Origin: Vreelandella halophila
Lineage (GTDB): Bacteria; Pseudomonadota; Gammaproteobacteria; Pseudomonadales; Oleiphilaceae
Direction of reading: 5' to 3'
Length of the DNA: 64,000 nucleotides
NCBI RefSeq assembly: GCF_009856365.1
Contig: NZ_WMEX01000004.1
Span: forward strand, 62,001 to 126,000
The position numbers were made by a program, and so were the translations under genes. Under the pieces are notes generated by a model. The model ran no database searches. It saw only the letters and a program-made list of their open reading frames with translations, and was not told the DNA's origin. This document shows, piece by piece, positions 51,924 to 61,558 of this stretch; the first letter of the stretch is position 1, and each line of letters opens with the position of its first letter.

Positions 51924-53893
51924 TCCCGCAGTTGCGCCAGATTCCGGAAATGGTCCAACGCGTTCGGGTTGGCCAGCGCCTCACGGTTCTTCACGGATTC
52001 ACCGTGGATCACGTTGCGCACCGCCAGCTCCACGATCTTGCCGCTGAGCGTGCGTGGAATGTCCGGTACCTGGATGATTTTCGCCGGCACATGGCGTGGT
52101 GTGGTGTTCTCCCGGATAACGTGTCGTAGGCGCTCGCAGAGCTCATCGTTGAGCGCCACGTCCTCGCGGAGTCGCACGAAGAGCACGACGCGCTGATCGT
52201 CACCCCATTGCTGGCCCACGGCGATGGATTCCAGGACGTCATCCAGTTTTTCGACCTGACGGTAGATCTCGGCGGTTCCGATGCGTACCCCACCCGGGTT
52301 CAGTACCGCATCCGCCCGGCCGTGGATGATCATGCCGCGCTGGGCGGGAGTGTCCTCTGTCGCCGGGTGTTCGCGGATTTCACCAAAGTCTCCGTGGGCC
52401 CAGGTGTTGGGGAAGCGGTTGAAGTAGGCGCTGTGGAAGCGCTCGCCCTCAGGGTCGTTCCAGAAGCCGACCGGCATGCAGGGAAAAGGCGCGCGGCACA
52501 CCAGCTCGCCTTTCTGCCCGGCCACCGGCTGCCCCTCGTCGTTATAGATGGCTACGTCCATGCCAAGGCCGAGGCACTGGAGTTCGCCCCGGTAGACCGG
52601 CAGGGTCGGGTTGCCGAGGGCGAAGCAGGAGACAATATCGGTGCCGCCGGAGATGGAGGACAGGCAGACGTCCGGTTTCACGTCCCGGTAGATGTAGTCA
52701 AAGCTTTCATGGGCCAGAGGGCTGCCGGTGGAAAGAATCGCCTTCAGCGGATCCAGGCCGTGGGTCTCCGCGGGTTCCAGGCCCTGTTTCCCGCAGGCGG
52801 CGTAGTATTTGGCGCTGGCGCCGAAGACGGTAATGCCGTGTTCCTCGGCCAGGTTCCAGAGGACCTCCGGCGTGGGGGCCATCGGCGAGCCGTCGTAGAG
52901 GACGGCGGTGGCGCCCAGGGACAGGGTGCTGGCGAGCCAGTTCCACATCATCCAGCCGGTGGTGGTGTAGTAGAAGACCACGTCGTCCGGGCCTACATCG
53001 GTGTGCAGACCCAGCTCCTTGAGATGCTGGAGAAGGGTGCCGCCGATGCCGTGGACGATGCACTTGGGCGCGCCGGTGGTGCCGGAGGAGTAGAGGATGT
53101 AGAGCGGGTCGTCAAAGGCCATGGGGGTAAACCCGGCGGCGGGTTCGGCCATCAGGGCGTCCTTCCATCCGACGGTGTTGGCGGCCTCGTCCCAGGGGCA
53201 GTCGGGCTGGTTGTCGATCCGGATCTGAACGGAGAGGCTGGGGAGTGCGCCTGCGAGCTGTTCGACGCGCGCGCGGGTATCAATCGCCTTACCGTTGTAC
53301 TGGTAGCCATTGACGGCGATCAGGGCCCTGGGTTCGATCTGGCCAAAGCGTTCCAGCACACCCTGGAAGCCGAAGTCCGGAGAGCAGGAGGACCATACGG
53401 CGCCCAGGCGGGCGGTGGCCAGCATGCCGATGATGGCTTCGATGCCGTTGGTGATGAAGGCGGCAACACGATCGCCCTTGCTGACGCCGTGTTCCTGGAG
53501 GGTGCCGGCGAGGCGGGCGCTGTGTTCACGCAGTTCGCCGTAGGTCATCTGGCGGCCGCGGCCGTCTTCGCGTTGCTCGATAAGGGCGACACGGTCGGGT
53601 TCGCCGCGCAGAAGGTTTTCGGCAAAGTTGAGGCGGGCGCCGCCGAACCAGGTGGCGCCGGGCATCTGGTCGCCGTTCTCGAAGATGCGGCGGGCCTGGT
53701 ACTGGCCGCGGACGTCGAAGTATTGCCAGATGGTTTCCCAGAATGCCGCGGGGTTGTCGATGCTCCATTGGTGGAGGCTCTGCCAGGTGTTGCCCGGTTG
53801 ATGGCCCTGGGTCTGGAGCCAGTTGTGGTAGTGGGTGATGCGGGCGTTCTGGATTCGTTCCTGTGACGGTTGCCAGATTGGGGCTTCAGTCAT
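51920..53893 (-). CDS. Acetoacetyl-CoA synthetase (acetoacetate-CoA ligase)
   Basis: This AMP-forming ligase converts acetoacetate to acetoacetyl-CoA, so the final product of leucine breakdown can be thiolysed. The 657-aa length is typical, as are the N-terminal start IWQPSQERIQNARITHYHNWL, the P-loop YILYSSGTTGAPKCIVHG, GWMMWNWLASTLSLGATAVLYDGSP and C-terminal LSGKIVELAVRNVIHG (catalytic Lys). It lies 44 bp after the HMG-CoA lyase gene and ends the liu operon. It takes the place of the succinyl-CoA:3-ketoacid transferase used by some species. Confidence 0.95.
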   Translation of the reverse strand: MTEAPIWQPSQERIQNARITHYHNWLQTQGHQPGNTWQSLHQWSIDNPAAFWETIWQYFDVRGQYQARRIFENGDQMPGATWFGGARLNFAENLLRGEPDRVALIEQREDGRGRQMTYGELREHSARLAGTLQEHGVSKGDRVAAFITNGIEAIIGMLATARLGAVWSSCSPDFGFQGVLERFGQIEPRALIAVNGYQYNGKAIDTRARVEQLAGALPSLSVQIRIDNQPDCPWDEAANTVGWKDALMAEPAAGFTPMAFDDPLYILYSSGTTGAPKCIVHGIGGTLLQHLKELGLHTDVGPDDVVFYYTTTGWMMWNWLASTLSLGATAVLYDGSPMAPTPEVLWNLAEEHGITVFGASAKYYAACGKQGLEPAETHGLDPLKAILSTGSPLAHESFDYIYRDVKPDVCLSSISGGTDIVSCFALGNPTLPVYRGELQCLGLGMDVAIYNDEGQPVAGQKGELVCRAPFPCMPVGFWNDPEGERFHSAYFNRFPNTWAHGDFGEIREHPATEDTPAQRGMIIHGRADAVLNPGGVRIGTAEIYRQVEKLDDVLESIAVGQQWGDDQRVVLFVRLREDVALNDELCERLRHVIRENTTPRHVPAKIIQVPDIPRTLSGKIVELAVRNVIHGESVKNREALANPNALDHFRNLAQLRD

Positions 53894-53937
53894 GGGTTGG
53901 GTTCCTGGGTTGTTTTGGCGCTTGTCTGCCGCTCAGC

Positions 53938-54828
53938 TTAACATTGCATCGCCTGCGCGACTTTCGAGGGTGTACGTCGATCAAGTCTGTGGCAGATGTC
54001 GTTGCCGATGCGGCATACCGCCTCGAGGTCGACGCCGGTGTGCAGGCCCTGGCCTTCAAGGAGGTACAACAGGTCCTCGGTGGCGAGGTTGCCGGAGGCG
54101 CCTTTGGCGTAGGGGCAGCCGCCGAGGCCGGCGACGGCGCTGTCGAAGGTCCTGATGCCGCGGTTGAGGCCCTGGAGGATGTTGGCAAGGGCCTGGCCGT
54201 AGGTGTCGTGGCAGTGCAGGGCGAGTCGCTCTGCCGGCACGAGAGGGAGGACGGCATCCAGGATGGCATCGATTTCCCTGGGCCGGGCGACGCCGGTGGT
54301 GTCGCCCAGGGAGATGTCGTCGCAGCCGAGTCCCAGCAGGCGTTCGGTGACGTCGGCGACGGCCCCGGGCTGGATTCGGCCGGCGTAGGGGCAGGCGGCG
54401 ATGGTGGAGATGTAGCCGCGTACGCGGAGGCCGGCGTTATTGGCCGCTTCAATCAAGGGGGCGAAGCGCTCGAGGCTTTCGGTGATGCTGCAGTTGATGT
54501 TTTTCTGCGTGAACGCATCGGAGGCGGCGGTGAAGACGGCGATGCGGTCCACCCGGGAAGCCAGGGCAGCGTCGAGGCCTTTCTGGTTGGGGATCAGGGT
54601 TTCAACGGAAAGACCGGGGCGCCGCTGGATGCCGGCGATGACCTGGTCAGTGCTGGCCATCTGGGGAACCCATTTCGGCGAGACGAAACTGCCGGCCTCG
54701 ATCCGGTTCAGGCCGGCGTCGGCGAGGGCGTTGAACCAGCGGGCGCGGGTTGTGGCGTCGACGGGCGTGCCTTCGTTCTGGAGGCCGTCGCGCAGGCCGA
54801 CTTCGACGATTTCGGCATGGTCGCTCAT
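53938..54828 (-). CDS. mvaB: Hydroxymethylglutaryl-CoA lyase
   Basis: This enzyme cleaves 3-hydroxy-3-methylglutaryl-CoA to acetyl-CoA and acetoacetate, the last leucine-specific step. The 296-aa TIM-barrel has EVGLRDGLQNE at the start and the HMG-CoA lyase signature SAVAGLGGCPYAKGASGNLATED with the catalytic Cys. Its ATG overlaps the liuD stop by 4 nt. Also called liuE. Confidence 0.96.
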   Translation of the reverse strand: MSDHAEIVEVGLRDGLQNEGTPVDATTRARWFNALADAGLNRIEAGSFVSPKWVPQMASTDQVIAGIQRRPGLSVETLIPNQKGLDAALASRVDRIAVFTAASDAFTQKNINCSITESLERFAPLIEAANNAGLRVRGYISTIAACPYAGRIQPGAVADVTERLLGLGCDDISLGDTTGVARPREIDAILDAVLPLVPAERLALHCHDTYGQALANILQGLNRGIRTFDSAVAGLGGCPYAKGASGNLATEDLLYLLEGQGLHTGVDLEAVCRIGNDICHRLDRRTPSKVAQAMQC

Positions 54829-56834
54829 GGGGTGTCTCCGTCCGGTTCGAAGGCGAGCAGGGTCTGGCCGGAGCTGAGGCTGTCGCCTTCACTGCAGTAG
54901 AGTTCCGTGACCGTGCCGTCGGCCGGGGCGGTGATGGTGTGTTCCATTTTCATGGCTTCCATGACCACCAGCGGCTGACCCTTGTTGGCCCGCTCGCCAG
55001 CGGCGCAGTGCAGCGCGACCACGCGCCCGTGCATGGGGGCGGTCAGGTTGCCGGTGTCCGCTTCGGCCAGATCCATTTCCGGGTGGTTAACGCGCACGGT
55101 CCAGGCTTCGCCCTCGGCAAAGAGCGTCACCCCTGCCGGTGGGCGGCTGATGGCGGTGAGGGACAGTTCCCGGCGGCACCGTCCGGGGGATTCCACCAAT
55201 ACCGTGCCCTGATGGCCCCGGCGGTGCCAGCGCAGGGTCAGGGTGTGATCGGAGAGGCCCCGGACCCGGACCTGATGCCAATCGCCGGTCCTGGGCTGGA
55301 GGGCGTATTCCAGGGTATGGCGTTCGCCGTGGTGGACTTCCGCCCGCTGCCACGGCTCGCCAACGAGGCGCCATCCGGTGAGGGCATCCCAGGGGTCGGC
55401 TGAGGCGGTTTCCGGCTGCTGGAGCCAGAGCCAGCCCAGCAGGCCCAGTGCCAGGGCGGTGTCCCCGGTGATTGCTGGCGCTACCAGATCCGCTTCATGT
55501 TGTTCCGCAAAATGTGTCTGTAAATCGCTGTTAATGAAAGAGTCATGGTTCAGTATCCGGCACAGGTAGCCGATATTGGTGGGGAATCCGCCCAGATGGT
55601 AACGCATCAGGGCCCCGCGCAGGCGGCTAATGGCGGCGTGGCGGTCCGTGCCATGGGTGATGACCTTGGCGAGCATGGGGTCGTAATGGTTTGAGACCGT
55701 CAACTCCTGGGCAATACCGGAGTCAATGCGTATGCCGGCCATGTTTTCGGGCTCATCCAGATACTGGATGCGGCCGCTGGTCGGGAGGAACCCCTGGTCC
55801 GGATCTTCGGCATAGACGCGCGCTTCCATGGCGTGGCCGTTGATCGCCAGCGCCTCCTGGGGCCAGGGGAGGGGGTCGCCCAGGGCGATGCGGATCTGCC
55901 ACTCCACCAGGTCCAGGCCGGTAATGGCCTCGGTGACGGGGTGTTCCACCTGAAGGCGGGTGTTCATCTCCATGAAGTAGAAGCGGCCGTCGGGCCCGAG
56001 CAGGAACTCCACGGTGCCGGCGTTGCGATAGCCGATGGCGTGGGCGCAGCGCAACGCGGCGTCCGCCATGGCGTCACGCGTGGCCTGGGTGAGACCCGGG
56101 GCCGGTGCTTCCTCCAGGATTTTCTGGTGGCGGCGCTGGATGGAGCAGTCACGGTCAAACAGGTGTCGGCCGTTGCCGTGGTGATCAAACAGGACCTGGA
56201 CTTCCACGTGCCGGGGCTGGTCCACAAAGCGTTCCAGCAGAACCTGGTCATTACCGAAGGCGGCGCTGGCCTCGCGCTTGACGCCATCCAGGGCGTTGCG
56301 AAGCTCACTGAATTCACGCACCACGCGCATGCCCTTGCCGCCCCCGCCGGCGCTGGCCTTGATCAGCACCGGAAGGCCAATCCGGCGGGCTTCGGATTCC
56401 AGGTGGTCCAGGGACTGATCGTCGCCGTGGTAGCCGGGCACCAGTGGTACGCCGGCATCTTCCATCAGTCGCTTGGCGGCGGTTTTGTCGCCCATGGCGG
56501 CAATGGCGTCGGTGCCCGGACCCACGAACCGGATGCCAGCGTCCTCGCAGCGCCTGACCAGCTCCGTGCTCTCGGATAGGAAGCCATAGCCCGGGTGGAT
56601 CAGGTCGGCGCCGGTCTCCCGCGCAGCCCGCAGGATGCGGTCCGGGTCCAGGTAGGATTCCCGGGCCGGCGCCGGGCCGATGGCGACAGCCTGGTCCGCG
56701 GCGGCCACGAATGGGGCATCACGGTCCGCCTGGGAATACACGGCCACGGTACGCAGGCCCATGCGGCGGGCGGTGCGGATGATGCGTGCAGCGATCTCGC
56801 CCCGGTTGGCGATCAGCAGGGTGAGGTCATTCAT
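54825..56834 (-). CDS. liuD: Methylcrotonyl-CoA carboxylase, biotin-containing alpha subunit
   Basis: A 669-aa biotin-dependent subunit with biotin carboxylase (1-450: LLIANRGEIAARIIRTARRMG, ATP loop KASAGGGGKGMRVV, MEMNTRLQVEHPVTE), a central BT-like region and a biotinyl domain with Lys in VVMEAMKMEHTITAP near residue 630. With LiuB it carboxylates 3-methylcrotonyl-CoA. The start ATG lies 8 nt inside the end of liuC. The partner and the operon distinguish it from acetyl- or propionyl-CoA carboxylase. Confidence 0.95.
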   Translation of the reverse strand: MNDLTLLIANRGEIAARIIRTARRMGLRTVAVYSQADRDAPFVAAADQAVAIGPAPARESYLDPDRILRAARETGADLIHPGYGFLSESTELVRRCEDAGIRFVGPGTDAIAAMGDKTAAKRLMEDAGVPLVPGYHGDDQSLDHLESEARRIGLPVLIKASAGGGGKGMRVVREFSELRNALDGVKREASAAFGNDQVLLERFVDQPRHVEVQVLFDHHGNGRHLFDRDCSIQRRHQKILEEAPAPGLTQATRDAMADAALRCAHAIGYRNAGTVEFLLGPDGRFYFMEMNTRLQVEHPVTEAITGLDLVEWQIRIALGDPLPWPQEALAINGHAMEARVYAEDPDQGFLPTSGRIQYLDEPENMAGIRIDSGIAQELTVSNHYDPMLAKVITHGTDRHAAISRLRGALMRYHLGGFPTNIGYLCRILNHDSFINSDLQTHFAEQHEADLVAPAITGDTALALGLLGWLWLQQPETASADPWDALTGWRLVGEPWQRAEVHHGERHTLEYALQPRTGDWHQVRVRGLSDHTLTLRWHRRGHQGTVLVESPGRCRRELSLTAISRPPAGVTLFAEGEAWTVRVNHPEMDLAEADTGNLTAPMHGRVVALHCAAGERANKGQPLVVMEAMKMEHTITAPADGTVTELYCSEGDSLSSGQTLLAFEPDGDTP

Positions 56835-57636
56835 CGGGGCTGGCCTCCTGCCAGGCGGGGGTATCCTTTTCCAGGAAGGCCCTCAGGCCCTCCTGACCCT
56901 CGGCGCTGGTGCGGACCCGGGCGATCATGGCGGCGGTGAACTCATCCACGCCCTCGCCAGCAGCCGGATCATCCAGCCCGCGCAGCAGGAGCTTGCACTC
57001 GGACTGGGCCTCAGGCCCGGCCTGCATCAATTGCCCGGCAAGCGCCTCGACCCGGTCATCAAGCTGTGCCGGATCCGCCAGTTCGTGGATCAATCCAAGC
57101 GACCGGGCCTGTTCCGCCTCGAGCAGCTCCGCGCTGAGCATGTAGCGCCGTGCCTGGCGCTGACCCAGGGTGCGCACCACGTAGGGGCCAATGGTTGCCG
57201 GTACCAGTCCAAGGCGCACCTCGCTCAGGCAGAAACGGGCATCGGTGGCGGCGATGGCAATGTCGGTACAGCAGATCAGCCCCAGCGCACCCCCGAAAGC
57301 GGCGCCCTGGACCCGGGCCAGCGTGGGCTTGGGGCATTCGTCCAGAAGGCGCATAAGGCGGGCCAGCGCCAGGGCGTCCTCCCGGTTCTCTTCCGCGCCC
57401 ATGGCGGCGGTGGAGCGCATCCATTCCAGGTCGGCGCCGGCGGAGAAGTGCTTGCCCTCGGCCGCCAGCAGAACAGCGCGTATTTCATCGTCACGCGCTG
57501 CCGCTTCGATGGCGCTGCTCAACTCCGCGATGATACCGGCATTGAAGGCGTTGCGTTTGTCCGGGCGGTTGAGTCGGATGCGGCGCAGTCCTTGCCGGGG
57601 TGTGTCGACCAGCACGGCGTTATCGATATTATTCAT
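56827..57636 (-). CDS. liuC: Methylglutaconyl-CoA hydratase (enoyl-CoA hydratase family)
   Basis: A 269-aa crotonase-fold enzyme that hydrates 3-methylglutaconyl-CoA to HMG-CoA. It has the oxyanion-hole block LAAEGKHFSAGADLEWM and the second block VQGAAFGGALGLICCTDIAIA. I chose ATG 57636, with GGAG upstream; the longer frame runs into liuB. Its assignment to the leucine pathway rests on position between liuB and liuD. Confidence 0.93.
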   Translation of the reverse strand: MNNIDNAVLVDTPRQGLRRIRLNRPDKRNAFNAGIIAELSSAIEAAARDDEIRAVLLAAEGKHFSAGADLEWMRSTAAMGAEENREDALALARLMRLLDECPKPTLARVQGAAFGGALGLICCTDIAIAATDARFCLSEVRLGLVPATIGPYVVRTLGQRQARRYMLSAELLEAEQARSLGLIHELADPAQLDDRVEALAGQLMQAGPEAQSECKLLLRGLDDPAAGEGVDEFTAAMIARVRTSAEGQEGLRAFLEKDTPAWQEASPDE

Positions 57637-57646
57637 CTGGGGCTCC

Positions 57647-59254
57647 TTACATCCGGAAGACGCCGTAGCGGGTGTCGGCCTCGGGGGCATTGAGCGCGGC
57701 GGAGAGGGCCAGGGCAATTACCTCACGGGTTCTGGCCGGGTCGATGATGCCGTCGTCCCAGAGCCGGGCGCTGGCGTAGTAGGGGTGCGACTGGCGCTCG
57801 AACTGTTCGACCACCGGCTGCTTGAAGGCGGCTTCGTCCTCATCGGACCAGGTCTCCCCCTGGCGTTCGATGGCGCCGCGTTTTACATCCGCCAGCACTC
57901 CGGCAGCCTGTTCGCCGCCCATGACAGCGATGCGCGCATTCGGCCACATGAACAGGAAGCGTGGTTCATAGGCGCGACCGCACATGCCGTAGTTGCCGGC
58001 GCCGAAGCTGCCGCCAATGATAACCGTGAACTTGGGCACGCTGGCGCAGGCAACGGCATTGACCAGCTTGGCGCCGTGGCGGGCGATGCCGCCCTGTTCC
58101 GCCTCGCGTCCAACCATGAAGCCAGTGATGTTCTGCAGGAACACCAGCGGGATGCCGCGCTGGCAGCACAGCTCCACAAAGTGCGCGCCCTTTTGGGAGG
58201 ACTCCGAGAACAGGATGCCGTTGTTGGCGATGATGCCCACGGGCATGCCGGCCCAGTGCGCGAAACCACAGACCAGGGTAGTGCCGAAGCGGGCCTTGAA
58301 CTCGTCAAACTCAGAGCCATCCACCAGCCGGGCAATGACCTCGCGGACGTCATAGGGCGTCTTGAGGTCCGTGGGCACCACGCCGTACAGCTCGTCGGCC
58401 GGGTAGAGCGGCTCGCGTGGCTCGCGGCGGCGCAACCAGTCCCCTTTGTGCCAGTTGAGGTTGGCGATGCAGGCGCGCGCACGTTCCAGGGCGTCTTCCT
58501 CACTGTGCGCCAGGTGATCCGCCAGGCCGGAGGTGCTTGTGTGCATCTCGGCGCCGCCCAGCTCCTCGGCGGAGACGCTCTCACCGGTAGCGGCTTTCAC
58601 CAGGGGCGGCCCCGCCAGATAGACGGTGCTCTGGCCATCGACCATGATCGCCTCGTCCGCCATGGCGGGCACGTAGGCGCCGCCGGCGGTGCAGGGGCCC
58701 ATGACCACGGCGATCTGGGGAATGCCGTTAGCGGAAAGGTTGGCCTGGCGGAAGAAGATGTGACCGAAGTGATCGTGGTCCGGGAAAACCTCGTCCTGCT
58801 GGGGCAGGTTGGCGCCGCCCGAATCCACCAGGTAGATGCACGGCAGGTGGTTTTCCGCGGCGATGGTCTGGGCGCGCAGGTGTTTCTTCACGGTCAGCGG
58901 GAAGTAGGTGCCGCCCTTGACCGTGGCGTCGTTGCCCAGGATGACGCACTCAACCCCGTTGACCCGGCCGATGCCGCCCACCGCACCGGCGGCGGGAACC
59001 TCACTGTCGTAGACTTGGTAGGCGGCCATGGGAGCCAGTTCCAGAAAGGGGGACCCCGGGTCCAGAAGCCGGTTGATGCGCTCGCGCACGGGCATCTTAC
59101 CCTTGGTACGGTGGCGTTCCCGAGCCTTTTCACCACCGCCTTCGCTGATGGTGGCGAGCGTTTCAGTAAGGTCGTCCACCAGCGCCTGCATATGCTCCCG
59201 GCGCTCCCGGAAGAGGGCTCCGTCGGTGTCCACGGAGGATTCGAGGATCGCCAT
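57647..59254 (-). CDS. liuB: Methylcrotonyl-CoA carboxylase, carboxyltransferase beta subunit
   Basis: A 535-aa carboxyltransferase. [32 protein letters not shown] and the second half [25 protein letters not shown] with [41 protein letters not shown] are the two crotonase-like domains typical of MCC-beta. It transfers CO2 from biotin on LiuD to 3-methylcrotonyl-CoA. It starts 3 bp after the liuA stop. Confidence 0.96.
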   Translation of the reverse strand: MAILESSVDTDGALFRERREHMQALVDDLTETLATISEGGGEKARERHRTKGKMPVRERINRLLDPGSPFLELAPMAAYQVYDSEVPAAGAVGGIGRVNGVECVILGNDATVKGGTYFPLTVKKHLRAQTIAAENHLPCIYLVDSGGANLPQQDEVFPDHDHFGHIFFRQANLSANGIPQIAVVMGPCTAGGAYVPAMADEAIMVDGQSTVYLAGPPLVKAATGESVSAEELGGAEMHTSTSGLADHLAHSEEDALERARACIANLNWHKGDWLRRREPREPLYPADELYGVVPTDLKTPYDVREVIARLVDGSEFDEFKARFGTTLVCGFAHWAGMPVGIIANNGILFSESSQKGAHFVELCCQRGIPLVFLQNITGFMVGREAEQGGIARHGAKLVNAVACASVPKFTVIIGGSFGAGNYGMCGRAYEPRFLFMWPNARIAVMGGEQAAGVLADVKRGAIERQGETWSDEDEAAFKQPVVEQFERQSHPYYASARLWDDGIIDPARTREVIALALSAALNAPEADTRYGVFRM

Positions 59255-59257
59255 GGC

Positions 59258-60421
59258 TTACTCCGTTTCCTTGAACAGTTCCCGCCCGATCAGCATACGA
59301 CGGATCTCCTGGGTGCCGGCCCCGATCTCGTAGAGCTTGGCATCACGGAGCAGCCGCCCGGCGGGGTATTCGTTGATATAGCCGTTGCCGCCCAGGATCT
59401 GGATAGCCTCAAGCGCCATTCTGGTGGCTTTCTCGGAGCAGTAGAGGATCGCCCCCGCAGCGTCCTTGCGGCTGGTTTCGCCCCGGTCGCACGCGGCGGC
59501 CACGGTATACAGGTAGGAGCGGCAGACGTTGAGCTCGGTGTACATGTCCGCCACTTTGGCCTGGATCAGCTGGAACTCGCCGATGGCCTGGCCGAACTGT
59601 TTGCGGTCGTGCACGTACGGCAGCACCAGGTCCAGGCACGCCTGCATGATCCCTACGGGGCCGCCGGCCAGAACCACGCGCTCGTAATCGAGACCGGACA
59701 TGAGCACGCGGGCGCCGTTGTTCTCTGCGCCCAGAATGTTCTCTTCCGGGACCCAGGCGTCCTCGAAGATCAGCTCCGAGGTGTTGGAACCACGCATGCC
59801 CAGCTTGTCCAGCTTGGGGCCCTGGCTGAAGCCGGGAGTGTCGTGTTCCACCAGGAAGGCGGTGATGCCACGGGCTTCTTTCTCGGGATCGGTCTTGGCG
59901 TAGATCACATAGACGTCCGCGTCCGGGCCGTTGGTGATCCACATCTTGCTGCCATTGAGGCGGAACCCGTTACCGTCTCGGGTGGCCCGCAGCTTCATGC
60001 TGACCACATCCGAGCCGGCATTGGGCTCGCTCATGGCCAGTGCGCCCACGTGCTCGCCGGTCATCAGTTTCGGAAGGTATTTTGACCTCTGTTCCGAATT
60101 GCCGTTGCGAGCGATCTGATTCACGCAGAGATTGGAATGGGCCCCGTAACTCAGGCCCACGGAGCCGGAGGCGCGGCTGATTTCCTCCATGGCGATGACG
60201 TGAGCGAGGTAGCCCATGCCAGTGCCGTTGTCGTCTTCCGGGACCGTCATGCCCAGCAGGCCCATATCGCCCATCTGGGGCCAGAGATCGCGAGGGAAAG
60301 TATTGTCACTGTCGATGGCTGCCGCGCGCGGTGCGATCTCGCCCTGAGCGAACTGGCGAACCTGGTCCTGGAGCATCGCCGTTGTGTCATCGAGGTTGAA
60401 ATTGAGGCCGGGGTAGGTCAT
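59258..60421 (-). CDS. liuA: Isovaleryl-CoA dehydrogenase
   Basis: A 387-aa FAD acyl-CoA dehydrogenase. The catalytic Glu is in [18 protein letters not shown], at the position specific to isovaleryl-CoA dehydrogenase rather than straight-chain enzymes. [16 protein letters not shown] and [35 protein letters not shown] are typical family blocks. It oxidises isovaleryl-CoA to 3-methylcrotonyl-CoA and passes electrons to ETF. It is 24 bp downstream of liuR. Confidence 0.96.
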   Translation of the reverse strand: MTYPGLNFNLDDTTAMLQDQVRQFAQGEIAPRAAAIDSDNTFPRDLWPQMGDMGLLGMTVPEDDNGTGMGYLAHVIAMEEISRASGSVGLSYGAHSNLCVNQIARNGNSEQRSKYLPKLMTGEHVGALAMSEPNAGSDVVSMKLRATRDGNGFRLNGSKMWITNGPDADVYVIYAKTDPEKEARGITAFLVEHDTPGFSQGPKLDKLGMRGSNTSELIFEDAWVPEENILGAENNGARVLMSGLDYERVVLAGGPVGIMQACLDLVLPYVHDRKQFGQAIGEFQLIQAKVADMYTELNVCRSYLYTVAAACDRGETSRKDAAGAILYCSEKATRMALEAIQILGGNGYINEYPAGRLLRDAKLYEIGAGTQEIRRMLIGRELFKETE

Positions 60422-60445
60422 GGAGAGGCTCCGCTTTGTTGTTGT

Positions 60446-60829
60446 TCAGTGATTCATGGCATCGAGACAGCGCTGTTCCGCTTCATCAAGCTCCACCTGC
60501 ATGAGCTGGAGCTCACGCATCTGGTCGTTCAACTGTTCACGTCGTTCCCGAATTTTGCTCAGTAACGCATTGAGTTGCCGCTCATTGCCGGAGGAGGGAT
60601 CGTACATCTCGATGATGTCCCGGGATTCCGCCAGGCTGAAGCCAAGGCGTTTACCCCGCAGGATCAGTTTCAGCTTGACCCTGTCCGCGTCCGTGTAGAT
60701 CCGTTGTTGACCCTCGCGCCTTGGCTCCAGAAGGCCGGCTTCTTCATAGAAACGGATGGTGCGGGTGGTGATGTCGAAATCCCGCGCCAGGTCGCTGATG
60801 GTATGGGTGGTCTGGGTTTCAGCGTTCAT
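60446..60829 (-). CDS. liuR: LiuR, MerR-family regulator of leucine degradation
   Basis: A 127-aa MerR regulator. The winged HTH (TISDLARDFDITTRTIRFYEEAGLLEPRREGQQRIYTDADRVKLKLIL) is followed by a dimerisation helix. Leading the liu operon identifies it as LiuR, which in many Proteobacteria controls branched-chain amino acid breakdown genes. I chose ATG 60829 because GGAGG lies 5 nt upstream; another in-frame ATG is at 60841. A palindrome in front of the gene is the likely operator. Confidence 0.92.
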   Translation of the reverse strand: MNAETQTTHTISDLARDFDITTRTIRFYEEAGLLEPRREGQQRIYTDADRVKLKLILRGKRLGFSLAESRDIIEMYDPSSGNERQLNALLSKIRERREQLNDQMRELQLMQVELDEAEQRCLDAMNH

Positions 60830-60852
60830 GCCGGCCTCCATTACGTCTTACG

Positions 60853-60868
60853 TTGACGTTAACGTAAA
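60853..60868. promoter_or_regulatory. LiuR-type operator
   Basis: TTGACGTT-AACGTAAA is a near-palindrome 23 bp upstream of the liuR start. It resembles the LiuR sites reported for Proteobacteria (TTTACGTT-type half sites; from memory). It overlaps the likely promoter, TTGCGG-N18-TAACGT on the minus strand, as expected of a MerR regulator. Confidence 0.65.
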
Positions 60869-60909
60869 GCACGAGGAAGCCGCAATTGGATGACACGGAA
60901 AGGAGGGAA

Positions 60910-61542
60910 TCAATTACCCGTGACGTTGAGCATACGGTTACGGAGATGACGCCACTGTTCGACTTCGTCGGCGCTGCCGACACGACGGTCCGAGCGTTCG
61001 TCCCGGCTGAGCCAGAGGTCTGTGCCGTTGAAACTGTAGACGGGCTTGAGGTCCTGGCGCCGCGATGCGGGCTGGATTTGATCCACCAGGTTATCGAGAA
61101 TCATGGGCTCAGCGCCGGGTTCGGGGTACCAGGCCAGCACCATGTGTGCCTGTTCCAGGTGGAGCGCGTCCACATAGGTGATACGGAGGTGTTCTTCGGG
61201 CACCCCCATGGCACGCAGGGTCATGTACTTGGCATTGGCGAATTCCTCGCAGTCACCGGCATTGGTGGCCAGGAACTCAACCGGCGTGGCCCAGTAGTCC
61301 TGGCGCCCCCAGTGCGACTGGTCGGTAACGAAATCACGCTGGTTGAAGAAGCGGTTCACCACCTGCATCTGGCGCGCTTCGCTGGCACCCTCGTGCTCGG
61401 CCACGAGCTGCTCCCAGGCCGTCAGCCGGGCGCGGGCGTCACCGCCGAACTGGCGCTCGACGTACGCAAGCAGGTCCTGTCCAAGGTCAATGCCATGGGC
61501 CAGGCCCGCGATCAGCAACACCGTTAATACAGCCAGGCGCAT
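60910..61542 (-). CDS. LapG-like transglutaminase-family cysteine protease (DUF920/BTLCP)
   Basis: A 210-aa exported protein (signal peptide MRLAVLTVLLIAGLAHG). The catalytic triad is Cys in NAGDCEEFANAKY, His in QAHMVLAWY and Asp in MILDNL, as in LapG. LapG cuts the large adhesin LapA in the periplasm when c-di-GMP is low. No lapD, lapA or GGDEF/EAL gene is next to it here; gspC and gspE are. It may act on an adhesin encoded elsewhere. Confidence 0.88.
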   Translation of the reverse strand: MRLAVLTVLLIAGLAHGIDLGQDLLAYVERQFGGDARARLTAWEQLVAEHEGASEARQMQVVNRFFNQRDFVTDQSHWGRQDYWATPVEFLATNAGDCEEFANAKYMTLRAMGVPEEHLRITYVDALHLEQAHMVLAWYPEPGAEPMILDNLVDQIQPASRRQDLKPVYSFNGTDLWLSRDERSDRRVGSADEVEQWRHLRNRMLNVTGN

Positions 61543-61558
61543 GGGCGGCCTTACCCGG

